From positions 62,001 through 126,000 of the forward strand of contig NZ_JACVAM010000007.1 of the NCBI RefSeq assembly GCF_014851865.1: 64,000 bases of DNA, read 5' to 3'. A program made the translations under genes and the position numbers. The notes below the pieces were generated by a model. That model did no database searches, was not told the DNA's origin, and saw nothing but the letters and a program-made list of their open reading frames with translations. Positions 33,365-42,426 of this stretch are shown here, in pieces. Each line of letters opens with the position of its first letter. Positions within the stretch are counted from its first letter, which is position 1. This DNA comes from Pseudomonas sp. PDM16 (GTDB taxonomy: Bacteria; Pseudomonadota; Gammaproteobacteria; Pseudomonadales; Pseudomonadaceae).

Positions 33365-35611
33365 TCAGAAGTCGCTGGTCACGGAAACACCAACGGTGCG
33401 CGGGTCGCCGAACATCACCGCGGCGGTCTGGAAGCCGCCTGGCAAGGTGTGGTTGCGGTACTCCTTGTCGGTGAGGTTGTTGACGTAGGCGGTGACGCGG
33501 GTGGTCTCGCCCGGCAGCTCGTAGGTCACCCGGGCGTTGCCCAGGGTGTAGCCGTCGGCGCGCATGCTGGCGCTCTGGTCGTTGGAGAAGAAGTACTGGC
33601 GGCTGCGGGTGTTCCAGTCGGTGCCGAGGATGATCGCGCCACCGACATTCAGCGGGATGCGATAGTCGGCGCCGAGCACGGCCGAAACGTTGGGTGCACG
33701 GACGAACTTGTTGCCGGAGAAGTCGTCGTTGCCCGAGGTGTAGTCGGTGAACTCGGTGTGCAGCAGGCCGAGGGCGAAGTTGATGTGCAGGTTCTCGACC
33801 GGAATCGCTTCCAGCTCGAACTCGGCACCGTAGGCTTCGCCCTGTGCGCCGTTGGCCAGACGCGAGACGGTCTGGTTGTTCACTGCGTTCACGATGTTGA
33901 GCTGGATGTCCTCGTAGTCGTAGTAGAACAGCGCGGCGTTGGCGTTGAGGCGGCCGTCGAACCACTCGGACTTCAGGCCTAGCTCGTAGGAGGTCAGGTA
34001 TTCCGGATCGACCGTCGCGACGGTGGCTTGGCTGGTGACCCCGGTGTTGTAGCCACCGGAGCGGAAGCCATAGGCGTAGCGGAAGTACACCCGGGCATTG
34101 TCGGAGAGGCGGTACTCGGGCGTCAGGTCGTAGGTCCAGTCGCTCCAGGTATTGCTCTCGTCCTGCACGGCGTTGACCACCAGCGGCGTGCTGACGCTGC
34201 CGAGGTGCCACCAGTCCTCGTTGTTGAAGCCGGCCTGGCCCTGGTTCTGCAGGCGCTGCAGATCGATGTCCTTGGTCTCACGGGTCCAGCGCAGGCCGGC
34301 GGTGACGTTGAAGTCGTCGGTGAAGTTGTAGGTCGTGCTGCCGAACAGGGCGTAGCTCTCGGTGCCCTGGTTGAAGGTGGTGTTGTTGTAGAAGCGCGGT
34401 ATGTAGAGGTTGCTCAGCGAGCCGTTGGCGCTTTCCGAGTTGAGGTCTTCGTCGAAGTAGTGGAAGCCCAGGACCCAGTTCAGGCGGTCTTCACGCGGCG
34501 AAGCGAGGCGGAATTCCTGCGACCACTGCTTGCTGTCGGCGTAGCTGTAGCCGCGTTGCAGTTCAAACGGCGTGTTGTCGCTGTCGCTCAGACCTTCGCG
34601 TTCGAAGTGTTCGAAGGCGGTGATGGAGGTGAGCTCCAGTCTACCCAGCTGCCAGACCAGGTTGAGGTTAGCGCCGGCCTGGTCGATGTTCACCTTGTAG
34701 TCGGCGTTGTAGTTGACCTCGCCCTTCTTCGGGTCGATCGAGTAGCCGAACTGGTTGGTGCCATTGGGACGGGTGCCGTAGCTGACGGTGCTGTAGCCTC
34801 CGGTGTCGTGGTAACTGCGTGCGTGCAGGTTCAGGTTGGCTTCCAGGTCGTCGTTGATGCGCGCTAGGAACTGCAGGCGAGCGGCATCGTCTTCCAGTGC
34901 GCCTTTGTCGTCGTTGTCGGCAAGGTTCTCGTTGTAGCCGTCACGGCCCTGATGGCGCAGCGACAGGCGCGCGGCCAGGCGATCATCGACCAGCGCATCG
35001 CTGACCGCGCCCTCCACCACACGATCGGCGTAGTCGCCGACGCCGACCTTGAAGTACCCGGACTGATCGAAGGTGGGCTTGCGCGAGATGAAGTTGATCG
35101 CGCCGGCCGTGGTGTTCTTGCCCCACAGCGTGCCTTGCGGGCCACGCAGGACTTCCACCCGCTCCTGGTCGAACAGCGGGAAGCCGCTGGCGCTGATGTT
35201 GGCGATGTATACGTCGTCGACGTAGATACCCACCGGGCTGACGGTGTTGGCACCCTGGTCGCCAGTACCCAGACCGCGGATCCACCAGCGCGGGCGGCCG
35301 TGGCCTTCGGAGGTGCCGGCCGAGGCGTTGGGAATGAAGCGGGTGACTTCGTTGGCCGACTGCAACGAGGTGTCACGCACCTTGTCGCCATTGAGTACGG
35401 AAATGGAGGAGGGCACCTCCTGCACGGTCTCCTCGCGCTTCTGCGCGGTAACGGTGACCTTGGCCAGCGTCGGTGCGCTGTCGGCCTGCTGCTCGGCAGG
35501 CGTTTGTGCCTGTTGCGTGGTCTCGGCGGCATGTGCCGCGACCAGGTGAATGCCGGCCAGGCCCCCCAGGGCCCAGGCGATGGCAGTGGAAAGAGTGGTG
35601 CGCTTGAACAT
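33365..35611 (-). CDS. TonB-dependent outer-membrane receptor
   Basis: A 748-residue receptor with a signal peptide (cleavage near AAHAAE, residue 28), an N-terminal TonB-box-like region around TLAKVTVTAQ, a plug domain (about 55-165, with IYVDDVYIANI and RVEVLRGPQGTLWGKNTTAGAINFISRKP) and a long beta-barrel ending in Phe. Receptors of this group import large or scarce compounds across the outer membrane. It is the first gene of the operon with the binding protein, two monooxygenases, the third DszB-like protein and nitroreductase, downstream of a sigma-54 promoter, which points to an organosulfur ligand. Confidence 0.9.
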   Translation of the reverse strand: MFKRTTLSTAIAWALGGLAGIHLVAAHAAETTQQAQTPAEQQADSAPTLAKVTVTAQKREETVQEVPSSISVLNGDKVRDTSLQSANEVTRFIPNASAGTSEGHGRPRWWIRGLGTGDQGANTVSPVGIYVDDVYIANISASGFPLFDQERVEVLRGPQGTLWGKNTTAGAINFISRKPTFDQSGYFKVGVGDYADRVVEGAVSDALVDDRLAARLSLRHQGRDGYNENLADNDDKGALEDDAARLQFLARINDDLEANLNLHARSYHDTGGYSTVSYGTRPNGTNQFGYSIDPKKGEVNYNADYKVNIDQAGANLNLVWQLGRLELTSITAFEHFEREGLSDSDNTPFELQRGYSYADSKQWSQEFRLASPREDRLNWVLGFHYFDEDLNSESANGSLSNLYIPRFYNNTTFNQGTESYALFGSTTYNFTDDFNVTAGLRWTRETKDIDLQRLQNQGQAGFNNEDWWHLGSVSTPLVVNAVQDESNTWSDWTYDLTPEYRLSDNARVYFRYAYGFRSGGYNTGVTSQATVATVDPEYLTSYELGLKSEWFDGRLNANAALFYYDYEDIQLNIVNAVNNQTVSRLANGAQGEAYGAEFELEAIPVENLHINFALGLLHTEFTDYTSGNDDFSGNKFVRAPNVSAVLGADYRIPLNVGGAIILGTDWNTRSRQYFFSNDQSASMRADGYTLGNARVTYELPGETTRVTAYVNNLTDKEYRNHTLPGGFQTAAVMFGDPRTVGVSVTSDF

Positions 35612-35745
35612 GTTGCCCCCAATGACTGGCTTGTTCCCAGGATCGCAATGGCGATCCCGGGCGATCAGGTGTTGGCGGTGCCCATGCTCTTTTGTCGGTG
35701 GTGGCTAGGCATCCGGCGGCGTGTGTAAGCCGCATTGCCCCTATC

Positions 35746-35760
35746 GCAACAACCGTACCT
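35746..35760 (-). promoter_or_regulatory. Sigma-54 (-24/-12) promoter for the TonB-receptor operon
   Basis: Read on the minus strand: AGGTACGGTTGTTGC, with ten bases between GG and GC as sigma-54 requires and a good -12 half (TTGC), but TAC instead of CAC after the GG. The start predicted near 35734 leaves a leader of about 123 bases to the ATG at 35611. Confidence 0.65.
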
Positions 35761-35850
35761 AGATGTGTTTATTGGTTTTAATTTGTTGATTAATAAGGAT
35801 TTATTTTTGATTTTAGGGCTCGCGGAAGCGGTTTTTTCCTACTGCCTGGC

Positions 35851-35888
35851 CAGCAACCACTGCTGCTGGGTTGCTGCCCCAGCAGCAA
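35851..35888. promoter_or_regulatory. Candidate enhancer with overlapping inverted repeats
   Basis: CAGCAACC (35851-35858) pairs with GGTTGCTG (35869-35876). TTGCTGCCCCAGCAGCAA (35871-35888) is a second inverted repeat, and CTGCTGGG (35863-35870) pairs with CCCAGCAG (35878-35885). The cluster is about 90 bases upstream of the -24 element at 35760, as expected for an enhancer, and shares TTGCTG/CAGCAA with 27281-27309. Confidence 0.55.
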
Positions 35889-35935
35889 TTGGCTTCATAT
35901 TCAATAAAAGAATAATCAAATGAATATTTATGATT

Positions 35936-35949
35936 ATTTATGCATAAAT
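35936..35949. promoter_or_regulatory. Perfect 14-bp palindrome ATTTATGCATAAAT
   Basis: It lies in an AT-rich stretch about 50 bases upstream of the sigma-54 activator gene. It could be an operator for that gene or simply an AT-rich promoter element. Confidence 0.35.
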
Positions 35950-35996
35950 GAAATCCTGCACTATCGGCACCTCTGGCCATCAATGGACTCGCCGCC

Positions 35997-37070
<1,074 letters not shown>

Positions 37071-37177
37071 GTGTCTCTCGGCCTACAGCAGAGGCCGATC
37101 TCCTAAGGCGTTCGCATTCTCGTGTGATGAAGGAGCTATTGATCGATAGCAGCCTGCTACAAGCGTCTGCTTCCGGT

Positions 37178-37357
37178 CGATTCTGTTGAAAAAGTCCTGT
37201 CGGTTTTTTCGCTAATGAAAGAGCGTTAGCGACGTTGAAATCTGGTTCGTTCAGAAGACGGAGCTGTCTTGGATTTTACGTAGCAACGCCGAAATCGGGC
37301 GATTTCTTAGCTACCGAAAAGCTGCTATCTCAGAAACCGACTTTTTCAACAGAATCG
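37178..37357. mobile_element. MITE-like element with 19-bp perfect terminal inverted repeats
   Basis: CGATTCTGTTGAAAAAGTC (37178-37196) is exactly inverted at 37339-37357, bounding a 180-bp sequence without a coding region. The ends resemble those of IS1182/IS5-type insertion sequences (TTCTGTTGAAAAAGTC), so it is probably a non-autonomous derivative. Short internal inverted repeats such as GCTAA...TTAGC are present. No convincing target-site duplication could be identified. Confidence 0.7.
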
Positions 37358-37384
37358 GCCGTTAGCGGCCTCTCGCCCAGAAAC

Positions 37385-37400
37385 TGGCACTTGCCTGGCT
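37385..37400 (+). promoter_or_regulatory. Weak candidate sigma-54 promoter upstream of the alginate lyase gene
   Basis: TGGCACTTGCCTGGCT has ten bases between GG and GC and a perfect -24 half, but the -12 half is TGGC rather than TTGC. It lies about 150 bases before the lyase ATG. No enhancer-like repeat was recognised. Confidence 0.3.
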
Positions 37401-37551
37401 AGATGAACGATGGCCGAGCGCTGCGGCAGCGGTAAGGTGGTGATCCAGGCGCTATGCCGGGAGATCGTCTGTCATGTGAAACCCGGACACTGATCGTGCT
37501 GTCTGCACAGAGTCCGTATGGGGCGCATGAATAGCCATTGGGAGCGAGCCA

Positions 37552-38295
37552 ATGCATCGATCACTGCTTTGTCTGGCCGGCCTGTTACTGGTTGCTGGTT
37601 GCAGCCACGACGAGCCGGGCGACTACCAGTCGCCTGCCAGCAACTATGACCTGACGCACTGGAAGCTGACCCTGCCCGACGACGAGGCCAGCGAGGTGCG
37701 CAGCGACGAGCTGAAGGGCGGCTACGCCTCGCGCTACTTCCACCTGGCCGACAACGGCGCCATGGTCTTCATGGCCCCGGCCGGCGCTGGCAGCACCAAG
37801 AACTCCGAGTACCCGCGCGCCGAGTTGCGCGAGCTGCTTGACCCGGCCGATGACAATCGCAACTGGACCGGCGCCGGCTTCCACCAGCTCAAGGCCAGCG
37901 CCCGGGTGCTGCGCGCGCCGAGCACGCAGAAGATCATCGTCGGGCAGATCCACGGTTTCGATGCCCGCCCGCTGATCAAGCTGCAGTGGGAAAAGGGCAA
38001 GCTCAAGTCGCTGATCAAGCGCCATCCCAAGGGCAGCAACCAGGACGTCAGCCATGTGTTCGCCACGCCGGTGGGCAACGATCTGTTCTCCTACGCCATC
38101 GAGGTGCACGACGGCGTGCTGACGGTGGAGGTCAACGGCGAGCGCATCCAGCACGACTTCTACAAGGAGGACCCGGCCTGGCGCGACGTGCCGTTCTACT
38201 TCAAGGCCGGCGCCTACGTGCAGGACGACGATGAGGACGGCGACGACGATGTGGGCGAGGTGCAGTTCACGCAGCTGAACGTGCGCCACGACTGA
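37552..38295 (+). CDS. Polysaccharide lyase family 7 (alginate lyase), lipoprotein
   Basis: A 247-residue protein with a lipoprotein signal (LLLVAGC, Cys16) and a PL7 jelly-roll domain. The three family signatures are present: RAELRE (about 90-95; RxELR), QIHG (about 131; catalytic region with His) and YFKAGAYVQ (about 218-226; catalytic Tyr). Such enzymes cleave alginate by beta-elimination; M/G preference cannot be read reliably, though QIH often goes with G-containing substrates. An acidic insert (DDDEDGDDD) precedes the last beta strand. The 3' end is repeated just downstream in another frame. Confidence 0.88.
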   Translation: MHRSLLCLAGLLLVAGCSHDEPGDYQSPASNYDLTHWKLTLPDDEASEVRSDELKGGYASRYFHLADNGAMVFMAPAGAGSTKNSEYPRAELRELLDPADDNRNWTGAGFHQLKASARVLRAPSTQKIIVGQIHGFDARPLIKLQWEKGKLKSLIKRHPKGSNQDVSHVFATPVGNDLFSYAIEVHDGVLTVEVNGERIQHDFYKEDPAWRDVPFYFKAGAYVQDDDEDGDDDVGEVQFTQLNVRHD

Positions 38296-38297
38296 AA

Positions 38298-38342
38298 GGC
38301 GAAGTGCAGTTCACCCCGTTGGCGGTGAAGCACGCGCCGTGA
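38298..38342 (+). pseudogene. Duplicated 3' scrap of an alginate lyase gene
   Basis: Immediately after the lyase stop, in a different frame, the DNA encodes GEVQFTPLAVKHAP and a stop. The lyase itself ends GEVQFTQLNVRHD. About 26 of 36 aligned bases match. It looks like the tail of a second, related lyase gene left by recombination or a frameshifted replacement of the original C-terminus. Confidence 0.6.
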
Positions 38343-38384
38343 CGCGCTATCCTGTGCGCCCCGAACCCTCTGCAGGACCGCCCG

Positions 38385-38915
38385 ATGCAAGCCCAGCTCC
38401 TCGAACTCATCACCCTGATCAGCTCCGGCTGCATGACCGACGAGGAGATCGCCCGCATCGCCGACGAGGCCGCCCAGGCCTACGCCGACCCGCAGGCCTT
38501 CCTCGCCGCCAATCCGGACATCAACTACGACGACGATTTCCCCATTCCGCTGGGCGAGTGGGTGGTGATCGGCAGCCTGCCGGAGACCGTGCTGTTCCAG
38601 GCCGACAGCTACGAGGACCTGCTGCAGCAGATCATCGACTCCTTCGGCCCGCAGGTGAGCTTCAACATCAGGCCCAAGCAGCTGCAGAAGGTCGAGCCGC
38701 TCAAGGCGCTGAACCGCATCCAGGTGCAGCTCTCGGCGCTGTACAAGGAGAAGGGCGGCTATGTGCTGGTGGACCTCAGCGAGCCGCTGGACGACGAGCT
38801 GCAGTGCGTACTCGTCTACACCAGCGATCTGCCCCGGGTGCTGGAGCTGGCGGTTGACGTCGGCATCTATGCTGCTCCGGCCTACGAGGCGCTGAAGGCG
38901 GCCCAGGACGAGTGA
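38385..38915 (+). CDS. Conserved hypothetical protein
   Basis: A 176-residue soluble acidic protein with no signal peptide or membrane segment. An N-terminal helical region (MQAQLLELITLISSGCMTDE) is followed by a mixed alpha/beta domain. No family was recognised with confidence. Codon use matches the neighbourhood. It lies 90 bases after the lyase gene and ends before a strong terminator, so it may be the last gene of that transcript. Confidence 0.65.
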   Translation: MQAQLLELITLISSGCMTDEEIARIADEAAQAYADPQAFLAANPDINYDDDFPIPLGEWVVIGSLPETVLFQADSYEDLLQQIIDSFGPQVSFNIRPKQLQKVEPLKALNRIQVQLSALYKEKGGYVLVDLSEPLDDELQCVLVYTSDLPRVLELAVDVGIYAAPAYEALKAAQDE

Positions 38916-38948
38916 GTTGCAGCGCCGCAAGGTGTAGCGCTAGGCATG

Positions 38949-38986
38949 AAAAAGGCCGCCTCCCGATTGAGGGAGGCGGCCTTTTT
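38949..38986. terminator. Bidirectional rho-independent terminator
   Basis: A 16-bp perfect stem (AAAAAGGCCGCCTCCC and its complement) with the loop GATTGA, bounded by A- and T-runs. It serves the hypothetical gene on the plus strand and the minus-strand membrane-peptide operon. Confidence 0.9.
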
Positions 38987-38998
38987 TCTGGTGGACGA

Positions 38999-39070
38999 TC
39001 AGGTCAGCAGTGCGATCAGGATGATCAGCGGGATCGGTACACCGAGGAACCACAGCAGAAGTGAACGCAT
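38999..39070 (-). CDS. 23-residue single-pass membrane peptide
   Basis: A 24-codon frame (with TGA) encoding a short, very hydrophobic peptide that starts MRSLLLWFLGVPIPLI and ends ALLT. Translation is supported by AAGGAG seven bases before the ATG. It lies 17 bases after the stop of the membrane-protein gene at 39088-39990 and before a terminator, so it is the last gene of a two-gene operon. Similar tiny hydrophobic proteins with a PIP core occur beside such membrane-protein genes in proteobacteria. Function is unknown. Confidence 0.65.
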   Translation of the reverse strand: MRSLLLWFLGVPIPLIILIALLT

Positions 39071-39087
39071 GTCCGTTCTCCTTGTTA

Positions 39088-39990
39088 TCAGTTAAGCGGG
39101 GCGGTAGTGGTGCGGTTGCGGTAGTCGCTGACCACGAGCACAACGGCGTCACGGCTGCGACCACCGAGGGTTGCGGCGAAGCTGCCGACGAAGGCACCGA
39201 TCAATAGCGCAACGAACATCCACAAGGTGGCATGCGCGGCGGCCTTGCGTGCTTCATCGGCGGCCTGCTTGGCTTGCACCACGCTCTCGCGGGCCTGGGC
39301 ATAGATCTCATCGACACGGGCCTGCGCCTCGGTGGGCGAGAGGTTGGTGCGTTGCGATACCAGCTGGATAAGATAGGCGCGGTCGGCCGGGGAGAGCTCG
39401 CCGTCGTTCTCCAGGTTGCGCGCGAGAATGCGCGCGACCACGCCATGGGCGGCATCATCCGCGCTGGGCGCCGGGCGATCATCACGAAACAGGCCGTCGA
39501 TGTAGTAGCCGTATTCCTTTTCGGCCCCGGCCAGCGCCGCTGGCGCCGCGCCAGAGGCGACCTGCGCGCTGGCTTGTACGCCGGCGCCGATCATGCCACT
39601 CACCGAGCCAACCAGTACGGTGGCGGTGAGCAGGGTCGCCACGGCCCAGGCGAGGAAGCCGTGCGCGGTGTCGCGGAAAAAGACCTCGTCACCATGCAGG
39701 GTGGCCCATTTCACACGAAGGCGGCCGGCGAGGTAGCCGCCCATGCCCGCCGCGATAATCTGGGTCAGGGCCAGCCAGATGATCGTGGAGATGCCCAGCC
39801 CTTCGGCGCTGATGCCTTCGTTGCTCCAGGGCGAGACCGCGCTGAAGCCAAGGCCGAAACCGAGCAGGATCAGAATGAGTGACAACGCTGCCGCGGCGAT
39901 GGCGCCCGCGAATATCGCGGCCCAGGAAACACCAGAGGTGTGGGCGGATTCATCCAGGGCAGTTGCAGCAATATCGGGTGTGGTGATCAT
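39088..39990 (-). CDS. Hypothetical inner-membrane protein
   Basis: A 300-residue protein with membrane segments near 22-50, 65-90 and 110-135 and at the C-terminus near 265-285. Between them is a large soluble region with AEKEYGYYIDGLFRDDRP and a helical, Ala-rich segment (AQARESVVQAKQAADEARKAAAHA) that may form a coiled coil. Similar proteins are annotated only as hypothetical membrane proteins. GGATAA precedes the ATG. It is co-transcribed with the 23-residue membrane peptide. Confidence 0.75.
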   Translation of the reverse strand: MITTPDIAATALDESAHTSGVSWAAIFAGAIAAAALSLILILLGFGLGFSAVSPWSNEGISAEGLGISTIIWLALTQIIAAGMGGYLAGRLRVKWATLHGDEVFFRDTAHGFLAWAVATLLTATVLVGSVSGMIGAGVQASAQVASGAAPAALAGAEKEYGYYIDGLFRDDRPAPSADDAAHGVVARILARNLENDGELSPADRAYLIQLVSQRTNLSPTEAQARVDEIYAQARESVVQAKQAADEARKAAAHATLWMFVALLIGAFVGSFAATLGGRSRDAVVLVVSDYRNRTTTAPLN

Positions 39991-40205
39991 GTTTTTATCC
40001 TTACTTGGACGGGACAACCCACTGCAGGACCGGCAGATCACCGGCCCTTGTGCATTAGTGAGACTGTCCGTCGGTAAGGTTCATGGTTCTTGTTATGGGC
40101 TGAGACACGGCGGTGTCGATAGCGGCGCAAAGCAGGCGGCGTCCTCTATGCCGAGGCGCGTGGGAGGGCGGCTCCCCAGCGAGCCGCGGGATGGTGCCAG
40201 TCAAC

Positions 40206-40240
40206 ACCTTCGCCACCCTGGACTGCGAGGTGGCGAAGGT
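40206..40240. repeat. 12-bp perfect hairpin between two minus-strand genes
   Basis: ACCTTCGCCACC and its complement around an 11-base loop, downstream of the rhlG stop. No T-run follows on the minus strand, so it is probably a transcript 3'-end stabiliser or an imperfect terminator. Confidence 0.45.
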
Positions 40241-40265
40241 CGTGCTGTCATCCGGGCAGAAACGG

Positions 40266-41036
40266 CTAGAGGCTGAAACCACCGTCGATGGGAATGATGG
40301 TGCCGGTCATGTAGGCGCCCGCCGCGCTGCACAGGCTGATGGCCAGGGCGGACATTTCCTCCTCGCGGCCCCAGCGCCGCATCGGGATATGCGCTACGTC
40401 CTCGGCCATGGCCGCGTCGTTGCCTGCGATGTGACGGGTCATCTTGCTCGGGAAGCGGCCGGGGGCGATCACGTTGACATTGATGTGCTCGCTGACCAGT
40501 TCCTTGGCCAGGATGCGTGACAGTTGGTGCAGCGCCGCCTTGCTCGGGCCGTAGGCATAGGCCTGTTCGCCGAACGAGCTGATACCGGCCACCGAGCCGA
40601 TGTTGATCACCCGTGCGGGGCTTTGCGCATTGCCGGCTTTGCGCAGTAGCGGCAGCAATTGCTGGATGCAGCTGAACACGGCGGTGACGTTGAGCTGCAT
40701 GACTTTTTCCCAGCCCTTGGCCGGGTAGCTCTCCAGCGGTGCCCCCCAGGTGGTGCCCGCGTTGTTGACCAGGATGTCGAGCTGCTCGACGCGGCTGCTC
40801 AGTACTTCGGCCAGGGCGCGGGCACCTTCCTCGCCGGAAAGGTCGGCAGCCAGGCCGATGCATTCGCCGTGTACCGACAACTCCTCGGCCGCCTGGATAC
40901 AGGCGGCGCCATCACGCGCACAGATGAATACCCGAGCGCCGGCTTCGAGCAGGCCTTGGGCAATCATCCGGCCAATGCCGCGGCTGCCGCCGGTGACCAG
41001 AGCGGTGCGGCCCTGCAGGCTGAAATAGGGATGCAT
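40266..41036 (-). CDS. rhlG: Beta-ketoacyl reductase-type SDR, RhlG
   Basis: A 256-residue classical short-chain dehydrogenase starting MHPYFSLQGRTALVTGGSRG, very like RhlG of P. aeruginosa. The cofactor motif TGGSRGIG, NNAG, Ser in INIGSVAGIS and YxxxK (YGPSK) are all present. RhlG is an NADPH-dependent beta-ketoacyl reductase once linked to rhamnolipid precursor supply. No rhlAB genes are in the window. Confidence 0.88.
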   Translation of the reverse strand: MHPYFSLQGRTALVTGGSRGIGRMIAQGLLEAGARVFICARDGAACIQAAEELSVHGECIGLAADLSGEEGARALAEVLSSRVEQLDILVNNAGTTWGAPLESYPAKGWEKVMQLNVTAVFSCIQQLLPLLRKAGNAQSPARVINIGSVAGISSFGEQAYAYGPSKAALHQLSRILAKELVSEHINVNVIAPGRFPSKMTRHIAGNDAAMAEDVAHIPMRRWGREEEMSALAISLCSAAGAYMTGTIIPIDGGFSL

Positions 41037-41128
41037 GGCGTTTCCTCAAGGGTGGTGTGGACGAGTCCGTACCCTAAACGAGGTGACCAGTGGATGTGGT
41101 GCATATAGCCGGTGCAAATGCTGGAGTA

Positions 41129-41347
41129 TTAGCGCTTGCCCTGGCGCAGTGGCTCCAGCAATGGCTTGAGACCGTTGTGGTCGATCTCCTGCATCAGTGC
41201 CAGCAGGCGGCCGATCTCGCCCTTGGGGAAGCCTTCACGGGCGAACCAGTTGAGGTAGTTGCCCGGCAGGTCGGCAATCAGGCGGCCCTGATACTTGCCG
41301 AAGGGCATGGTGCGGGTGACCAGCAGGAGGAGGTCTTCGGGATTCAT
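41129..41347 (-). CDS. DUF3820 family small protein
   Basis: A 72-residue protein with the DUF3820 core MPFGKYQGRLIADLPGNYLNWF and FPKGEIGRLLALMQEI. Family members are annotated as quorum-sensing-regulated virulence-factor-like proteins and resemble a domain found beside exonucleases; function is unproven. It lies divergent from the EamA exporter gene. Confidence 0.8.
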   Translation of the reverse strand: MNPEDLLLLVTRTMPFGKYQGRLIADLPGNYLNWFAREGFPKGEIGRLLALMQEIDHNGLKPLLEPLRQGKR

Positions 41348-41486
41348 GGCGGCAACGGTAATAGGGGGAGGGCAGGATAACCCGGCAATGGCACTGTACG
41401 GCTACTGTTGTCCGCAGCTGTATGCCCGTGGTCAGGGTTGGCCGCGCTTTAATCACAGGCCTTCATCGTTGTTGCGGAGTGGTTTC

Positions 41487-42371
41487 ATGGCGCCCAAGGA
41501 TCTGTTGTTGGCACTGGTGGTGATCGTCGCCTGGGGCCTCAACTTCGTGGTCATCCGCGTTGGTCTCGACGGCCTGCCGCCGATGCTGCTCGGCGCCCTG
41601 CGTTTCGTGCTGGCAGCGCTGCCGGTGTTCTTCGTGCGCCGGCCCAACCTGCCGTGGCGCTGGCTAATCGCCTACGGTGCGACCATCTCCCTCGGCCAGT
41701 TCGTGTTCCTCTTTCAGGCCATGGCCAACGGCATGCCGGCCGGCCTCGCCTCGCTGGTGCTGCAGTCGCAGGCCTTCTTCACCCTGGCCTTCGCCGCGCT
41801 GTTCCTCGGTGAGCGCATGCGTGGTGCCAGCCTGCTCGGCCTGTTGATCGCCGGTGGCGGCCTGCTGTTGATCGGCCTGCAGACCGGCCACTCGACCACG
41901 CTGCTGGGCATCGTACTGACCCTGATTGCCGCCTCGATGTGGGCGATGGGCAACGTGCTCACGCGCAAGTTCGGCAAGGTCAACCTGATGGGCCTGGTGA
42001 TCTGGGGCAGCCTGATCCCGCCGATCCCGTTCTTCCTTCTGTCGCTATGGCTGGAAGGGCCGCAGCGAATCGAACACGCACTGCTCAACATCGGCATGAG
42101 TTCGGTGCTGGCCCTGTTGTACCTGGCGCTGGTCGCCACGCTGCTGGGTTATGGCCTGTGGAGCCGCCTGCTGTCGCGCTACCCGGCCGGGCAGGTGGCG
42201 CCGTTCTCACTGCTGGTGCCGGTGGTCGGGCTGAGCAGTTCGGCGGTGCTGCTGGGCGAACGCCTCAGCACGTTGCAGTGGGCGGGGGCCGGGCTGGTAA
42301 TGCTCGGCCTGCTGGTCAACGTGTTCGGCGGCAAGCTCTGGCAGCGCCTGCAGGGTACGCAAACCGCCTAG
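41487..42371 (+). CDS. EamA/DMT-family exporter
   Basis: A 294-residue drug/metabolite transporter with about ten membrane segments in two EamA repeats (about 5-135 and 145-285). It resembles the O-acetylserine/cysteine exporter branch (MAPKDLLLALVVIVAWGLNF). The ATG at 41487 is chosen because the first membrane segment follows at once; the long frame before it is not protein-like. The exported metabolite is unknown. Confidence 0.85.
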   Translation: MAPKDLLLALVVIVAWGLNFVVIRVGLDGLPPMLLGALRFVLAALPVFFVRRPNLPWRWLIAYGATISLGQFVFLFQAMANGMPAGLASLVLQSQAFFTLAFAALFLGERMRGASLLGLLIAGGGLLLIGLQTGHSTTLLGIVLTLIAASMWAMGNVLTRKFGKVNLMGLVIWGSLIPPIPFFLLSLWLEGPQRIEHALLNIGMSSVLALLYLALVATLLGYGLWSRLLSRYPAGQVAPFSLLVPVVGLSSSAVLLGERLSTLQWAGAGLVMLGLLVNVFGGKLWQRLQGTQTA

Positions 42372-42426
42372 CCGAAGCGCTCGCCGGCGCGGTAGGCTGC
42401 GGCCTGATCGGCAAGGAGCGAGACCG

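Noticed and set aside
35968..35982. GGCACC...GGCCA upstream of the SfnR-like gene as a sigma-54 promoter
   Set aside because: The dinucleotide ten bases after GG is CA, not GC.
37173..37362. Target-site duplication flanking the MITE-like element
   Set aside because: Flanking bases (CCGGT on the left, GCCGT on the right) do not form a convincing direct repeat.
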